Source: Peronospora farinosa (Eukaryota > Oomycota > Peronosporomycetes > Peronosporales > Peronosporaceae). Taken from it: 64,000 nt of DNA. This document shows positions 42,671 to 53,534 of the stretch, piece after piece. Both the position numbers and the translations under genes were made by a program. Each line of letters opens with the position of its first letter. Position 1 is the stretch's first letter. The notes below the pieces were generated by a model, which was given only the letters and a program-made list of their open reading frames with translations, had not been told where the DNA came from and searched no databases. The stretch spans positions 682,001 through 746,000 of the forward strand of contig CANTFK010000961.1 of NCBI GenBank assembly GCA_947646735.1, written 5' to 3'.

Positions 42671-43643
42671 ATGTCTTCTTCGATCGAAGATGCCGCTGTT
42701 GCAGTGCCTTCTACGAAGACCACAAGTACTCGATCAACTGAAAACGATATGGAAGAAGAGACCAAGATGCTACTGCACGATGTGAGCTGCTTTTCGTCGT
42801 CTAATTTGTAGTATTGATAAAGAAATAATCATTTAAACTTTACATTTGTAGGAACGTTCATCCATCTTTGAGTCACGTATTAAATGTGCCGATCTCTGTC
42901 GTCAACGTGGCTCCATGTATTTCAAAGACGGGGACAAAAACAAGGCAGTGGAGTGGTACCAACGTGCACTATACCACGTGGATTTTGACGAAGGTTCGTG
43001 GACATTCGAGGTATGCTAACATTATATTACGGCCTGGAGTTTTATTTTACGGTTAGGGAATTTTATTTTACGGCTTGATGCTGTACAATATGAAAGTTAA
43101 GACTGATGTGTATGAATATTTTGGCTGCAATAGTTTACGACCAAGAATCAAGCAGACGTGAATAAAGTGAGACTCCCAGTGTATTTGAATCTAGCAGCTT
43201 GTTTTTTAGTTCAAGGAGCTTCAATGGATGACGAGAAGGATCAAGAATTGTTGGCACAAGTGGTCAAGAATGTTAATTTGGCACTTGCAATTGATCCAGA
43301 GAATGACAAGGCACTGTATCGTGGTGGACGGGCATTATTATTGATGGGAGATCTGGAAGGAGCAAAGGAAAAACTCACGAAAGCAGCGAAACATCACCCA
43401 ATGGATAAAAAGATACGTGAAGCGATGGTCGTATTGATGGATAAATTAGATGAGCACAAGAAAGAGGAGAAGGAACGTTGGGGTGGCCGTCTACTTGATG
43501 AGAAGAGGACAGATGGGAGTAAGACCGCTAACAAAGTGCAACAACAGCAACGAAATGAGTCCAGCAGTAACACACTGTGGATGTTCGCAGTTGTGCTTAT
43601 GGGTATCGCTTTGGCTCTGGGTCAGCTTAGCTTTGTCGAGTAG
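42671..43643 (+). CDS. Tail-anchored tetratricopeptide-repeat protein, three exons
   Basis: 259 residues from exons 42671-42781, 42852-43010 and 43134-43643, all phase 0. The N-terminus is acidic and Ser/Thr-rich. TPR helices are recognisable (RGSMYFKDGDKNKAVEWYQRAL, VYLNLAACFLVQ, ALYRGGRALLLMGDLEGAKEKL). After a charged, Gln-rich linker the chain ends in a transmembrane segment (LWMFAVVLMGIALALGQL). The layout resembles FKBP8-type or other tail-anchored TPR co-chaperones, but no isomerase domain is present. The membrane is not known. Confidence 0.8.
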
Positions 43644-44230
43644 GTAAGAAACTAAGATGCTGAAGGTGCCTTAGTAGTATATTGACATGGATTCATGCAG
43701 CTCCTACTTTTTGCCGTGAAGACATTTTCCGAAGTAAAGGTTATTATGTGCAGATATTTGTCGTCGCTTCGCGGTGTGAACGCCAGTATTGCACAGCCAG
43801 CGACAAAGCCGTTTTGCCATGGCCGTACGTCTTTACGTCGCGTTAACCCGTTTGCTGTAGGCAGACCGCCTTCTCCGCCTAACTCCAACCGTAGTACGAT
43901 TGCATCGCATTGCCTGGGTGCTTGTGGTAGTTTGAGGTATGCGTGGTAATGGTTGCTGGTAGGCCATCTTGAAGTGGGCGTGTGACCGCTGAGAAATGAG
44001 CATCTTAAAGGGCGTTTATTGAGAGCACGAATGTCAAGTTTTCATGTCGACTTGTCTCCTTAGTAATGCATCCAGCTGGGACAAATGTTGTGAGAATGAC
44101 TAGGAAGAGAAGAGGCTGGTCAGTCTTTTGAGAGAGCGTAAAACCCCCAGCTTCTGCGTATAGCTTTCACCCAGGCACAATGAACACTTTTCACTGCAAC
44201 CGAACGCTGTATCGGTCTTGTAGCGCTGGC
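43644..44230. other. Convergent 3' region
   Basis: Between the TPR gene and the minus-strand SNAPC4-like gene. No ORF with an ATG and a motif is seen; likely 3' UTRs. Confidence 0.5.
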
Positions 44231-45868
44231 CTATAGAGTATACTCGGTCGAACCATCTTCGCATTCTGTCTCGCGAATTTGCAACTGCTCGTCAGTGGCT
44301 TCGTTCGTACGACCTTGCAAAAATGTCCGAGATGCCTCCTGCATGCCATCAGCTCGGTCAACAGCGAGGCCATTGTAAGAGCTTCGCTTGGTATGGATCT
44401 TTCTATAGCAAGGATCATGTCTGTGAATCGATCGTCGACGAAAGACAGCAGTTGTCTGGCTTTTGCTTGCTTCTTCCAGCACTCGACGACGTTTATCATA
44501 GCCTTTTGGATCCAAGTATCTCCAGCGTCGACACACTTGAGAGTTTGTGCGATCACCTAGCTCAGCAGCGAGTCGAGGCCACAGTCTGGAAGATTCGATC
44601 CCCCACTCACGCACTCTTGTCAGAATGAGCTCATCTTCCTGTTTGGTAAATTTACGGAACGACAAGTCCGGATTCAGACAATTCGTGTAACGGTCCCGAA
44701 TCGCTGGTTGCGTCCGCCCAGGAAGATGGTGGCAGATATCACTCCAAGAAACTTGATCCTGATTGAATTCACTGTTCTTAGGTACATACGCACGGAGTGC
44801 CAGCAACATACGTCGATCCTCAATGAGCGAAAATTTGCCTCGCCGAAGACCTGGTGCGAGCGAGAGCTGCCATCGATGACGAATCTGCTCCGACACTCGA
44901 CCATCTAGTAAGTCTGCAATCACGTTCCACTTTTCTCCAAAAACTGGGACAGCTTCACGCAGTATCTGATCCTCTTCTGGCGTAAAGCTCGATCGTGTGT
45001 TGCCCGCACACAGTGTCGTCTGGTATCGAGTAAGACAATGTGCTGCTGGTCTCCCTGGAATCGGCATATGCTTGGCAATCTCATGCCACCGATTGACAAG
45101 TTGTTTATCTACTTCACCTGTAGCTAAACGTCGAAGAGCTACATCTTCCTCTTTCGTCCATGCACCAAGCCGCAACTTGGGTGACTCATGCAGGTCGTAC
45201 CACAATTTGCACGCAAACCCCGAGCGTTCAATTGGAAATTGTCTCGACTTTCTTTTTTCCTGCCACGCTTGAATCCCGTTCCACACTTGCAATGGGATGT
45301 CAACATTTTCATCGTGTGTCATATAAAAATCCTCTGCAAAGTCCCGAACAACTTTTCTTTCTCGTATGGAAAAAATAGTTGGAGGATTAGCAATCAGTGA
45401 TTCATGACTATGAGCCCGGAGAAACTCGGTATCAGCATTAGGTGGTGGTTCCAATAACTTTTCAAGTACTTTTTCTTCGAAATCTATCGCATGGTCAGCT
45501 ACGAGCGTCTGTTGTTTCTTCTTTTTGGGTCTTCCAATCTTTCGTTCATTCACCACTTCGTCCGTAAAGAACGAAACATGTTGACGAATATAAGAACGAG
45601 GAACAACACCTAAAGATTTTTTCCTAGTACGTGGATTCTTGTTGTAGCTTTGTACTATTGTATTTTGTATCGGAGCCCGCGGTAAAAGTGTAGCCATTGC
45701 TTGTTCGGCTCTTCGAAGCGCCATACGACGACGAAGTGATTGAATTTTTACAACTAACTTAGTCTCTTCCTGAATAAGAGATTTTTCTACTATTTGTAGC
45801 TCTCTTACAAGAGCATTGTTGGCTGTGAGAGCCTCCATGATGTCTGCAGCGTCACGACGTGGGGCCAT
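44231..45868 (-). CDS. SNAPC4-like multi-Myb-repeat protein
   Basis: 545 residues in the main frame, ATG 45868. The N-terminus is coiled coil and basic. About residues 230-460 hold four to five Myb/SANT repeats (LGAWTKEEDVALRRL, SSFTPEEDQILREAV, RRGKFSLIEDRRMLLAL, FRKFTKQEDELILTRV), each with the spaced W/F and the usual RWR or RYT endings. That number and order match SNAP190/SNAPC4, the DNA-binding subunit of the snRNA-activating complex for Pol II and Pol III snRNA promoters; other plant-type Myb proteins are an alternative. After about residue 465 the main frame becomes low quality, whereas another minus-strand frame (about 44460-44330) looks like a true amphipathic helix, so a frameshift or missed intron is possible. 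Same strand as the transporter gene upstream. Confidence 0.75.
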   Translation of the reverse strand: MAPRRDAADIMEALTANNALVRELQIVEKSLIQEETKLVVKIQSLRRRMALRRAEQAMATLLPRAPIQNTIVQSYNKNPRTRKKSLGVVPRSYIRQHVSFFTDEVVNERKIGRPKKKKQQTLVADHAIDFEEKVLEKLLEPPPNADTEFLRAHSHESLIANPPTIFSIRERKVVRDFAEDFYMTHDENVDIPLQVWNGIQAWQEKRKSRQFPIERSGFACKLWYDLHESPKLRLGAWTKEEDVALRRLATGEVDKQLVNRWHEIAKHMPIPGRPAAHCLTRYQTTLCAGNTRSSFTPEEDQILREAVPVFGEKWNVIADLLDGRVSEQIRHRWQLSLAPGLRRGKFSLIEDRRMLLALRAYVPKNSEFNQDQVSWSDICHHLPGRTQPAIRDRYTNCLNPDLSFRKFTKQEDELILTRVREWGIESSRLWPRLAAELGDRTNSQVCRRWRYLDPKGYDKRRRVLEEASKSQTTAVFRRRSIHRHDPCYRKIHTKRSSYNGLAVDRADGMQEASRTFLQGRTNEATDEQLQIRETECEDGSTEYTL

Positions 45869-46228
45869 TGATGTGGGTTTTTTGTCAATTTAAGATCTGG
45901 GTGATTTTGAAAAGTTTGGGCTAAACGTATTTTTGGGTTTTGATGACTTTTATTTTGGGTTTTCACTTTCTGTAGACGACAAATGGGTACATTATTTTAC
46001 AAGTATTGGCCGATTCCTTCCTATTAGCTTGAACACCTCGATGAAAACCTTCACTTGAATCCTTTCTCAAACTTCTGACAACAAATGGCAATAATTGTCT
46101 TGTTCATCACATTAATCCACATGAAAAATTATCCCGACACGTAAAAGTATGAACGAAACTCTGGTACAGCTCTTGCAGCAGAGAAAGTCGATAACTTTGT
46201 GTCCGATTCATTACTCGTTCATACTTGT

Positions 46229-48166
46229 TCATCGTTTCGTCTCGTTCAGTAGCGTCAATAGGTTTACTGTACCAGCATACGCGACAAGACCAAGAAACAG
46301 CACAGCGAGAATGATACCAGCCAAACGACTGTATTTGCGATGCGTGCGCATCTCTTGAGCCTCTAGCTTCTGGCGTGGCAATAAAGTAAGAATTGGTATC
46401 AGCGCCAGCAAATTGATCCCGCAGTTTGCCATCACAAACGACAAAACCTGCGTGCGTGTTTTGGACGCATCCCTCGCAATCACATCAGTCGTAAAGTCTT
46501 TTTGAAGCTGAACACTCCATGTGCTTATCGCATCCGAGAATGTCAAAATCACCATATGTATCAGTGCGTTATACGACGACACAAGCCCCGTGGTCGCACC
46601 TTCCAGACAATTCTCTGTAATCTCCACAATCGGCAGCACCGTCACCAATATCACCGCTGCGCGCGAGATTCCAATGAATGAGCAAATCGACATGATGTAC
46701 CAAGCGCTGCGGACACCGCCAAAGATTGTTGGGAGTGTTGCAATCAGCTTTACTCCTGCGCCAAGCAGCATGCCACCTACAGAGATGCGTATCCAACTGT
46801 AGTTGAACAGTGTGAGCTGAAAGGCCAAGATCGAGATAATCATGATGATCTGCTTCGGGATCTCACCCACACGCTCTTCATTCGGCGTCGCGTGTGCCCA
46901 ATACAATACAGCGTCATCGACGAAATTGAATCGAAAGGAAGACAAGAATACGGAACAGCAAACGAACAAAATAATGCGCCACACTGCCTCGTGCTGCAAA
47001 ATTTTCCATAGCTGGCGCATGAGCGATGACCGATCCACCGAATCCACCTTGAGTTGCCTAGGCTCCTCGTCTAGCCAAAACAATACCGCTGGAATCGGTA
47101 CTAACGTCACCACTGCCATAATCAATATGACTACTTTCATCGAAATCATCGCCTCAGTTCTTCCTGACTTTTCGTCATATCCTACTACAAACGCAATCAT
47201 AATATTTGCCAAAAGCGTTGCCGTCTCTTGTGTTAACAAGTATTGTACCAGAAGCAAGCCACGTTCGTGAATTGGCTCGCGCTGTGATAATTCCACCAAC
47301 AAGGCAAACGCAGCAATTGACGCTACTGTAATTCCTAAACTGGCTGCCATCATCAGAAGCACGTAGACCGCACCTCCATAAAACGTTCTGACATTAGGAT
47401 TCATTAATCCCGTGCTGTCGTCAATCAGCACTACAACAAGAAGCGCCAACAGTGCCATGTAGGCAAAAATCCAGCCTCCGAGCATATACGACTTGCGATG
47501 GAAACTCCAAATCGGGTAGAAATCGGAGAGCACACCAATAAAAAAACTAGTAGCACCTGGTAACTTGAGAAATCGAAGTGACGCCGCACACTGATCACCG
47601 TTGAGACTCAGATACACACACAAAAGAGGCTGGAAGGCGTCAGCAAGAAATGGTACCATGAAACCTGTTACCGCCGCTGAAATTGCCAGTCCATAGTACG
47701 GCTGCGAAAAGAGCTCAGCCAGTGTACCTGCTCGTAAACTTCCATACAACAAATGATTAAAAAAGCCTGAAGGTGGTGCCGTAGCTGCTCGTCTCCTCTC
47801 AAATGGATGGACGATCTCCTGTAACAACTGAATGGACAATGGAGCAGAACTGGACCTGCCTCCCACAACAGGAATCTCCGAATCTGTCCACGTTCTATCA
47901 AATGCAATCGAATATTTCTGTCCCTCTTCGTATATATGATTGTTAGTCGTCCCTGTAAGTCTTTGAGACTGTGAATTGAGACTCAAGAAATCGTCCACAT
48001 TATCCGTTACTGTCGTTGAATGCATTTGCATTTCTCTTGGAACTTGAAGACCATAAATATCGTCTCCAGCGCCAGCAATACGATCCCAGTCATAGATGCT
48101 ACTCTTGGTACCAAACGAGCCTTCCGAAATAAAACTGTAGCTCTTGGACGACCATTCGTTCTGCAT
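46229..48166 (-). CDS. Polytopic membrane transporter, BT1/major-facilitator-like
   Basis: 645 residues, single exon, ATG start. About 150 hydrophilic N-terminal residues precede roughly 12 hydrophobic segments (for example AISAAVTGFMVPFLADAF, WIFAYMALLALLVVVLI, VVILIMAVVTLVPIPAVLF, LAGIILAVLFLGLVAYA). The loop pattern and the wording LSDFYPIWSFHRKSYM resemble the folate-biopterin transporter (BT1) group, which is expanded in oomycetes. The substrate cannot be told. Divergent from TFIIE-alpha. Confidence 0.75.
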   Translation of the reverse strand: MQNEWSSKSYSFISEGSFGTKSSIYDWDRIAGAGDDIYGLQVPREMQMHSTTVTDNVDDFLSLNSQSQRLTGTTNNHIYEEGQKYSIAFDRTWTDSEIPVVGGRSSSAPLSIQLLQEIVHPFERRRAATAPPSGFFNHLLYGSLRAGTLAELFSQPYYGLAISAAVTGFMVPFLADAFQPLLCVYLSLNGDQCAASLRFLKLPGATSFFIGVLSDFYPIWSFHRKSYMLGGWIFAYMALLALLVVVLIDDSTGLMNPNVRTFYGGAVYVLLMMAASLGITVASIAAFALLVELSQREPIHERGLLLVQYLLTQETATLLANIMIAFVVGYDEKSGRTEAMISMKVVILIMAVVTLVPIPAVLFWLDEEPRQLKVDSVDRSSLMRQLWKILQHEAVWRIILFVCCSVFLSSFRFNFVDDAVLYWAHATPNEERVGEIPKQIIMIISILAFQLTLFNYSWIRISVGGMLLGAGVKLIATLPTIFGGVRSAWYIMSICSFIGISRAAVILVTVLPIVEITENCLEGATTGLVSSYNALIHMVILTFSDAISTWSVQLQKDFTTDVIARDASKTRTQVLSFVMANCGINLLALIPILTLLPRQKLEAQEMRTHRKYSRLAGIILAVLFLGLVAYAGTVNLLTLLNETKR

Positions 48167-48629
48167 TATGTACGAGAAACTCTCTTTGGTATTTTACTGA
48201 CTTTGGGTGACTTTTTTTACGTTTAAGTTGGTATAGAAATACGGACCGAAAGCGTCTTTTATGTGGTATGAATGAAGTCCTGGAAGAAAATAATGGGCCT
48301 TTTTTCCAGTCGGATGCAATACTTTTGTGAAATGAAGACATCGAGTCAGCACAGAAGTTGCAAAAATGGTACATTTGGTACGACTCGATAAAGCTGATTG
48401 GGTCAGAGAGACGTTAATGAGGGTATCATGGTTGTAGAATGTTATTTAGTCCAGTATGTTGCCTTTCAAGAAGACTATTTTTCAAATGTGACCATTTTGT
48501 TTTGCCCCTTTCCATTTTAATTGTACGAGATTATACTTATTTTGGGTGGTGTACATTAATTGAGAATCATGCAAATAATTATTTTTACTATATTTTACAT
48601 TTGCGACACATAAAGTACTACTTAGTACT
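48167..48629. other. Divergent intergenic region, transporter / TFIIE-alpha
   Basis: 463 bp, AT-rich, presumably both promoters. No ORF or specific element assigned. Confidence 0.4.
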
Positions 48630-50396
48630 ATGGCCGGACTTGTGGAAAAGCTCGTAAAACTCGTAGGACGGTACGTACCCTCCCTCCACTTCCTCTTGCA
48701 TTCTATTTATGTCTTACTTATTGACAAAGCGTCTCTTCTCTTCTCTTCTCTCTCTCTCTTGTCCTCTATAGCGCCTTTTACTCGGACGAACATGTTGTAG
48801 TACTTGGCGCTTTAATTCGTGAAAAGTTTATGAAGGTTTTTGTCCTGTATTAGTGATATGTATTATTTTACAAAAAATAATACATACATAGTAATATTTT
48901 GGAATAAAACTACTATTTTCACAGGACGACGAGATGGGGAACGCTGTGAACCTGCAAACGCGTCAAGTGCGTAAAATAATGAACGAATTGCACCAGGACA
49001 ATCTCGTCTGCGAGTATGATGTTATAATATTTATGTCATGTGTAAAATAGTATGTGATGAACTAATACTATTTATTGATGTATTATTTTTTTGGAGCAGA
49101 GAGGTGCTAAATGATAAAAGGTCGGGCGGTAGTTCCTCCACATCGTATTGGTACATTGACTACAAATACTTTGTGGATGTGGTGCAATATCGACTTTATA
49201 TGATGCATGAGCATCTTAAAGACAGTGAACAATTGGAAATTGAAAGACAAACGTTTCAATGCAGTGACCCCGAATGTGGACGAGAGTATACTGCTTTAGA
49301 AGCACAATTACTACTGATGCCAGGACAATTTCAATTTCGTTGTGGACATTGTAACGAACTGCTGCTTGAATGTGACAATAATGACCGACTGGAACGGATT
49401 CAGAACTTGCAACACAAATTCAAAGACCAGATGAACAAACAAGACGGCATGCACGAAGGAATTTACGAGGTGCTTCGTCGGATTGGTGGCTTTGTAAAGG
49501 AAGGCCACGCACTGCCAACGAATTTGCCGAGTGACAATAGAGCTGCTGGGATAGGAGGCAATAGCGCCCGTGCTGCCAATGCAGCTGGAAAAGGTGGTGG
49601 TCGTGGCGGTGGCGGTGGTGGTGGAGGCAGCGGGAATCGTGCCGATGAAGAGAACAGCCAGTCATACTTGTATCCGTACGGTGCACAGGACCAGGAGATT
49701 ATCGTGGATATTGCTGGCAATGACCAGGCAGAAGACGAGTATTTAACAAGCAGGGATCGAAAAGAGGACAAAGAGGCAGCAAATCAGAAGGTTGCAGCCC
49801 CACGGGCGCTGCCAGAGTTTTTGCTTGGTAGCTCTATTAGTGGTCATATGGCAGCGAAACACTTGCAGTCCGCCGCTGCTGCTGCAGAAAAAACAGCAAT
49901 TGCTGTAGAAAGTAGCATTCAGGGTGTGGACCCTCTTGCTCAGAGCGAGATGACGGAGGAACAACGGCAGGAAGCGTTCAAGCGTGCGTATATGGCAGAA
50001 CTCGAGCGTTACAACGAAGAGAACCATGAAGGAGAGGTGCAGGTACAGGTAGACAAGCAGGGCTGGGATGATGAAATGAATGGAGATGCTATGGATGAGG
50101 AAGACCTGGAAGACGTTGAGTGGGAGTGGTACAACGACGACGAAGGTGGCAGTACCGACATTGAGGTAACCGTCAATGGCCAGTCCAAGCGACTGGATGG
50201 TGTGGATGACGACGATCTGCTGAGCATGACGGAAGAAGAGTTTCTGGTAAGTGGTTTACTCTCTTTTGGTCAAAACGTGAGGAGAGAATACTGAAAAAGT
50301 TTGTACTGCTTTGGAATGATATGCATGCAGAGCTGCTACCGGATGTGCCTAGCTGAAAACGATGAGTCTCAGCAATCTGTAAATGGACGCATGTAA
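48630..50396 (+). CDS. Transcription initiation factor TFIIE alpha subunit, five exons
   Basis: Recruits and regulates TFIIH at Pol II promoters. Exons 48630-48670, 48772-48835, 48925-49013, 49100-50246 and 50331-50396, all phases consistent, giving 468 residues. The winged-helix part is spread over exons 1-4 (VVVLGALIREKFMK, QVRKIMNELHQDNLV, YWYIDYKYFVDVVQYRL). The zinc ribbon is FQCSDPECGREYTALEA ... FRCGHCNELL, with the C-x4-C and C-x2-C pairs. A low-complexity Gly/Arg stretch and an acidic C-terminus (WDDEMNGDAMDEEDLEDVEWEW) follow, as in other TFIIE-alpha proteins. The last exon is short and slightly less certain. Confidence 0.92.
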
Positions 50397-50538
50397 AATT
50401 GGCGCAGAGCGCAACAAGCGAGCAGCTCATCGAAGTAGTCAAAACTGATGGACGAAAAGCGACACGCTAGAATGCCCGTGCTTTGATCAATAGGCTTGCC
50501 CATCACGTAGCACAGCGGCTGTCATGGATGTTATACTA

Positions 50539-50833
50539 CTACAGCCCGACCCGACGCCGACGAGACTCGTTGTGGTGGTGCCAAATACTTGTAACGAAAG
50601 TAAATCCGTCGTCTGAATGATCGACGTTAATGTTTGCTTGCTGTGAAGGTGTTTTCTTCCGATCAACCTCGACGTGCAGTATGCTCTCGCATGACAGCTA
50701 TCATCGTGGGGGTAGAGTACATACCAGGATCGTTGAGCATGCGTGTCATATTTTCCGGCTCTGCGCTCTTTTTGTAGACCTCCACCATTGCGCCGACGTT
50801 CGACAGTCCTCCATCGGGTCCACCTGCGTTCAT
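50539..50833 (-). CDS. Candidate small spliced gene, two exons
   Basis: A minus-strand ATG at 50833 opens an exon with MNAGGPDGGLSNVGAM, ending at a good donor (GGTATGT). An acceptor at 50613 (TTCAG) leads into a 74-nt exon ending at TAG, giving 60 residues (exons 50833-50725 and 50612-50539, phase consistent). The tail is basic (RRRR). No homology is recognised. Without splicing the frame runs on to 50663. It could be chance. Confidence 0.3.
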
Positions 50834-51100
50834 CGCCCCAGCAGTCAATATGTACGAAAGCGTAGACGATGCAAATAACTGACAATGAATCAATGCTGCA
50901 TTTAGGTCGGACCGAAGTCTGTGGATCAGGAGGAAGAGTATGAGCACTTTCGACCAGTCTTAAAAAAAACGAATGTAGGCCCATCAAATGTTGACACCGA
51001 CACTTGAACCCTTCGTCCCGTACAGAAAATTATCATCACCTACACGCGTGCTCTTGGCGTACGAGCAACAACACAACTCCTCCATTCTCCATCTCTCCAC

Positions 51101-51649
51101 TTACTCGACTACAATTTTCTCCTTCAATTGTTTCGACATTTTCAACGTCTCGAGCTGTTCAATCAGCTCGAAATTCCCAACAACTCGCAATGTCTTGAGC
51201 TTTGTTAACGTCTCAAGCTGCTTCACTGGCAATGTCTTGAATTTATTATACTGAACATCCAACGTCTCTAGTTCCATGAGCTTTTCCACGTCCGTCGATA
51301 AGATGGTCAATTGATTTTCCTGGACGTTCAAAGTCTTTAGATTTTGAAGCGTGTAGACGGCATCAGGCAGTGCACGAAGCTGGTTATGGGACAGATCAAG
51401 ATGTTGCAGTCGTGGAACACGTTCCAGCGCGAGCGATAAGCGACAGATACAGGCGTCACCTACAAATTCACACATGAGCTGGTGACAGACCAAGTCATTG
51501 GAATTCCGTAGCTGTAACTCCATGACTCGAGCACCCGAACGCGCAATATCACGCAGAGATGTTGCCAAGACATTGTCCAAGGTCTCTGCAAGAAATCGAC
51601 GCTGGAAACGAAGATGCAGAGGCAAAAAAAGAGCTCGACGTAGCAGCAT
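51101..51649 (-). CDS. Leucine-rich-repeat protein
   Basis: 182 residues from ATG 51649; the frame extends to a TTG at 51661, which was not used. The N-terminal 35 residues are Arg/Leu-rich and acid-poor (MLLRRALFLPLHLRFQRRF), suggesting mitochondrial import, though this is only a composition argument. Four to five LRRs follow (LQHLDLSHNQLRALPDAV, LKTLNVQENQLTIL, LETLDVQYNKFKTLP, LKTLRVVGNFEL). No other domain. Divergent from the SNARE gene, 198 bp away. Confidence 0.8.
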   Translation of the reverse strand: MLLRRALFLPLHLRFQRRFLAETLDNVLATSLRDIARSGARVMELQLRNSNDLVCHQLMCEFVGDACICRLSLALERVPRLQHLDLSHNQLRALPDAVYTLQNLKTLNVQENQLTILSTDVEKLMELETLDVQYNKFKTLPVKQLETLTKLKTLRVVGNFELIEQLETLKMSKQLKEKIVVE

Positions 51650-51847
51650 GACGTGGACCAAGCGAGGTTACGCCGTCTTGTACAATATATTGCTTTCCAC
51701 TATTTTATTGGTATATTTAACTGAGAGCGCACTAATGGTGCATAGGTTTACTTACCAAAAACGTGACGGGTGTAAGTAATTTATTATTTATTACGGTATA
51801 TATTTGTCGTCCTCAAATCTCAAAATTTAAATTCTCAGACAGCCCAA
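51650..51847. promoter_or_regulatory. Bidirectional promoter: LRR protein / SNARE protein
   Basis: 198 bp between divergent starts, AT-rich near the SNARE side. An open frame inside it (with a GTAAGT and an AG before 51840) hints at a 5' UTR intron but is out of phase with the SNARE ORF. Confidence 0.4.
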
Positions 51848-53146
51848 ATGTCACCTAAACGGGAAGAATTCGCTCCGCGTCTCGAGTGGCAGCAGCGTCA
51901 TACGCAGGCATTAAAGGATACAGCCGAGTCTCTGCAGATTGGAAGGGCTACGGCACATACGCTTAGTATGCAGACCGAGCAGCTTGGTCGTAGTGAGCGT
52001 GTGGTAGACGAGACGCAAGCGTCAGTGGACATGTCGAAGCGTATTTTACTAGGAATGTCGTGGTCTGGTTGGCTGTATAATAAATTTTCATGCTCGCAAG
52101 TTTCGACCAATCAAAAGACAGATGAGGTATACACCTGTCAAGTGTGGCAAAACGGTTTTTTTTGTTGCAATTTTTTTTACTTCGCTGATATTTTTCATAA
52201 CCAAATTATTTTTCGTGTAGATTATTATGGGATTTATTTGTCCTGAGTGTAAAATATTATTCAAGTCTCCGGAACAATTGGGGATGCATTATAATACGAA
52301 GCATGAGAACAAAAAGGAAGAAACAAGGACAAAGGTGGATACAAGATGGACGGAAGATCGAAAAGTACAAGAACAAAGTCAAAAAAATACTGGAAATGTT
52401 TCGGAGGAGGATATACATGACAAATTTATTCGAAATTTGGAGCCACAATTGATAGAGATGAAGGAACAAGCATTAGCATTTGGAAATGCATTGGATATGC
52501 AGAATCACCAGCTGGATCGGCTCGATTCGAAGATTGGACGAGTCCATCATGACATGAAAAAAGTGGGAATTCTCGTAAACAAAATTGCAGGAACGAAAAT
52601 GCCCGTGGAATTTCGCTTTCGATGTGCTTTTCAAGAGGTACAAACTGGAAAATTCTTGCAAGATGTAGACGGTGAAGCGCTGTTGGGGTATGTAACGTAG
52701 CAATATGTAGCTGATGGGTAAGGGTTGTGTCTGTAGTGCAATGTTTACTGACAGATCGATGATTTCACATTTATGTTTCTAGTGCTGACGCTGTGGTAGC
52801 TGGTTGTGCATTCCGTGCTTACACACTCGGTGATGACAGCGATGTCTGGGGCTTTCAAAGTGAAAAGTCAAGCTATTTCTTGGGTATCAATCGGTATGGA
52901 AATTTAAAGGTGCGAGGTGCAGATTTGAACTCGTATGAGCAATTTCTCGTGGAGAGCAAAGCAAGCACTCCTATTTTTTCCTTATCGAGCTTTTTTGGGT
53001 TTGGCGGTTGGATTGCCAGGAAAGGATCAGCGGTTGACAACAACTACCTTACCATTATTCGAGGATCACCTGAGAACAAATCGTCTGCTGCTTATTTTGA
53101 AATCGTTATCTTGGAGGATGGAATAAAGGAGACGAGAAAGAAATGA
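51848..53146 (+). CDS. SNAP-25-like Qbc-SNARE with C2H2 zinc finger and C-terminal beta domain, three exons
   Basis: Membrane-fusion protein. Exons 51848-52126, 52221-52687 and 52783-53146 (phases consistent) give 369 residues. Residues about 20-75 form a Qb-type SNARE helix whose centre reads TEQLGRSE, aligning with the zero-layer Q of SNAP-25 (EQLER). About 165-217 form a Qc-type helix with ALDMQNHQLDRLDSK, like SNAP-25 TQNRQIDR. Between them, the linker that in SNAP-25 is palmitoylated carries a classical C2H2 finger (C100, C103, H116, H121; CPECKILF ... HYNTKH). The last ~150 residues look like a beta-rich domain with GKFLQ / YFLGINRYGNL hairpins, of the fascin/beta-trefoil sort. SNAP-25 is about 206 residues, so this is a large fusion. 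The start is the first ATG; an upstream non-coding exon is possible. Confidence 0.8.
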
Positions 53147-53534
53147 AAACGGTTTGGATATCAAAGGACGCAACGACTTGAAGACATGCACGAGATCTAC
53201 TCACTAATAATTTAATACTTTGGATGGCATCTTTCCACGTATCAAGATCAACATTTATGACATGGGGGTTGGCCTGCAGTTTTCATGTTGGTCAAAAGCT
53301 CTGTACTGGTCTTTGTGGAGTACAATTCTGTTTGTTATCTTACGCAAAGCCGTTAAACTACGATAATGCAGGTGATGTACCCCAACGAAAGAATGCTAAG
53401 AACTGGAAGTGCAGGCTGCTCAGTAGCATGGCTACACGTAGGTATATGCTAATGCTTTATCCGTCACAGAGGTAGTATTTGTCACGTGCAGTTACGAGAC
53501 GGCACGCGTTGTGAATGCCGTGCTCTGTCTGCGC
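53147..53534. other. Convergent 3' region, SNARE gene / SPT16
   Basis: Between two convergent stops; no ORF or motif of note. Likely 3' UTR sequence. Confidence 0.5.
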
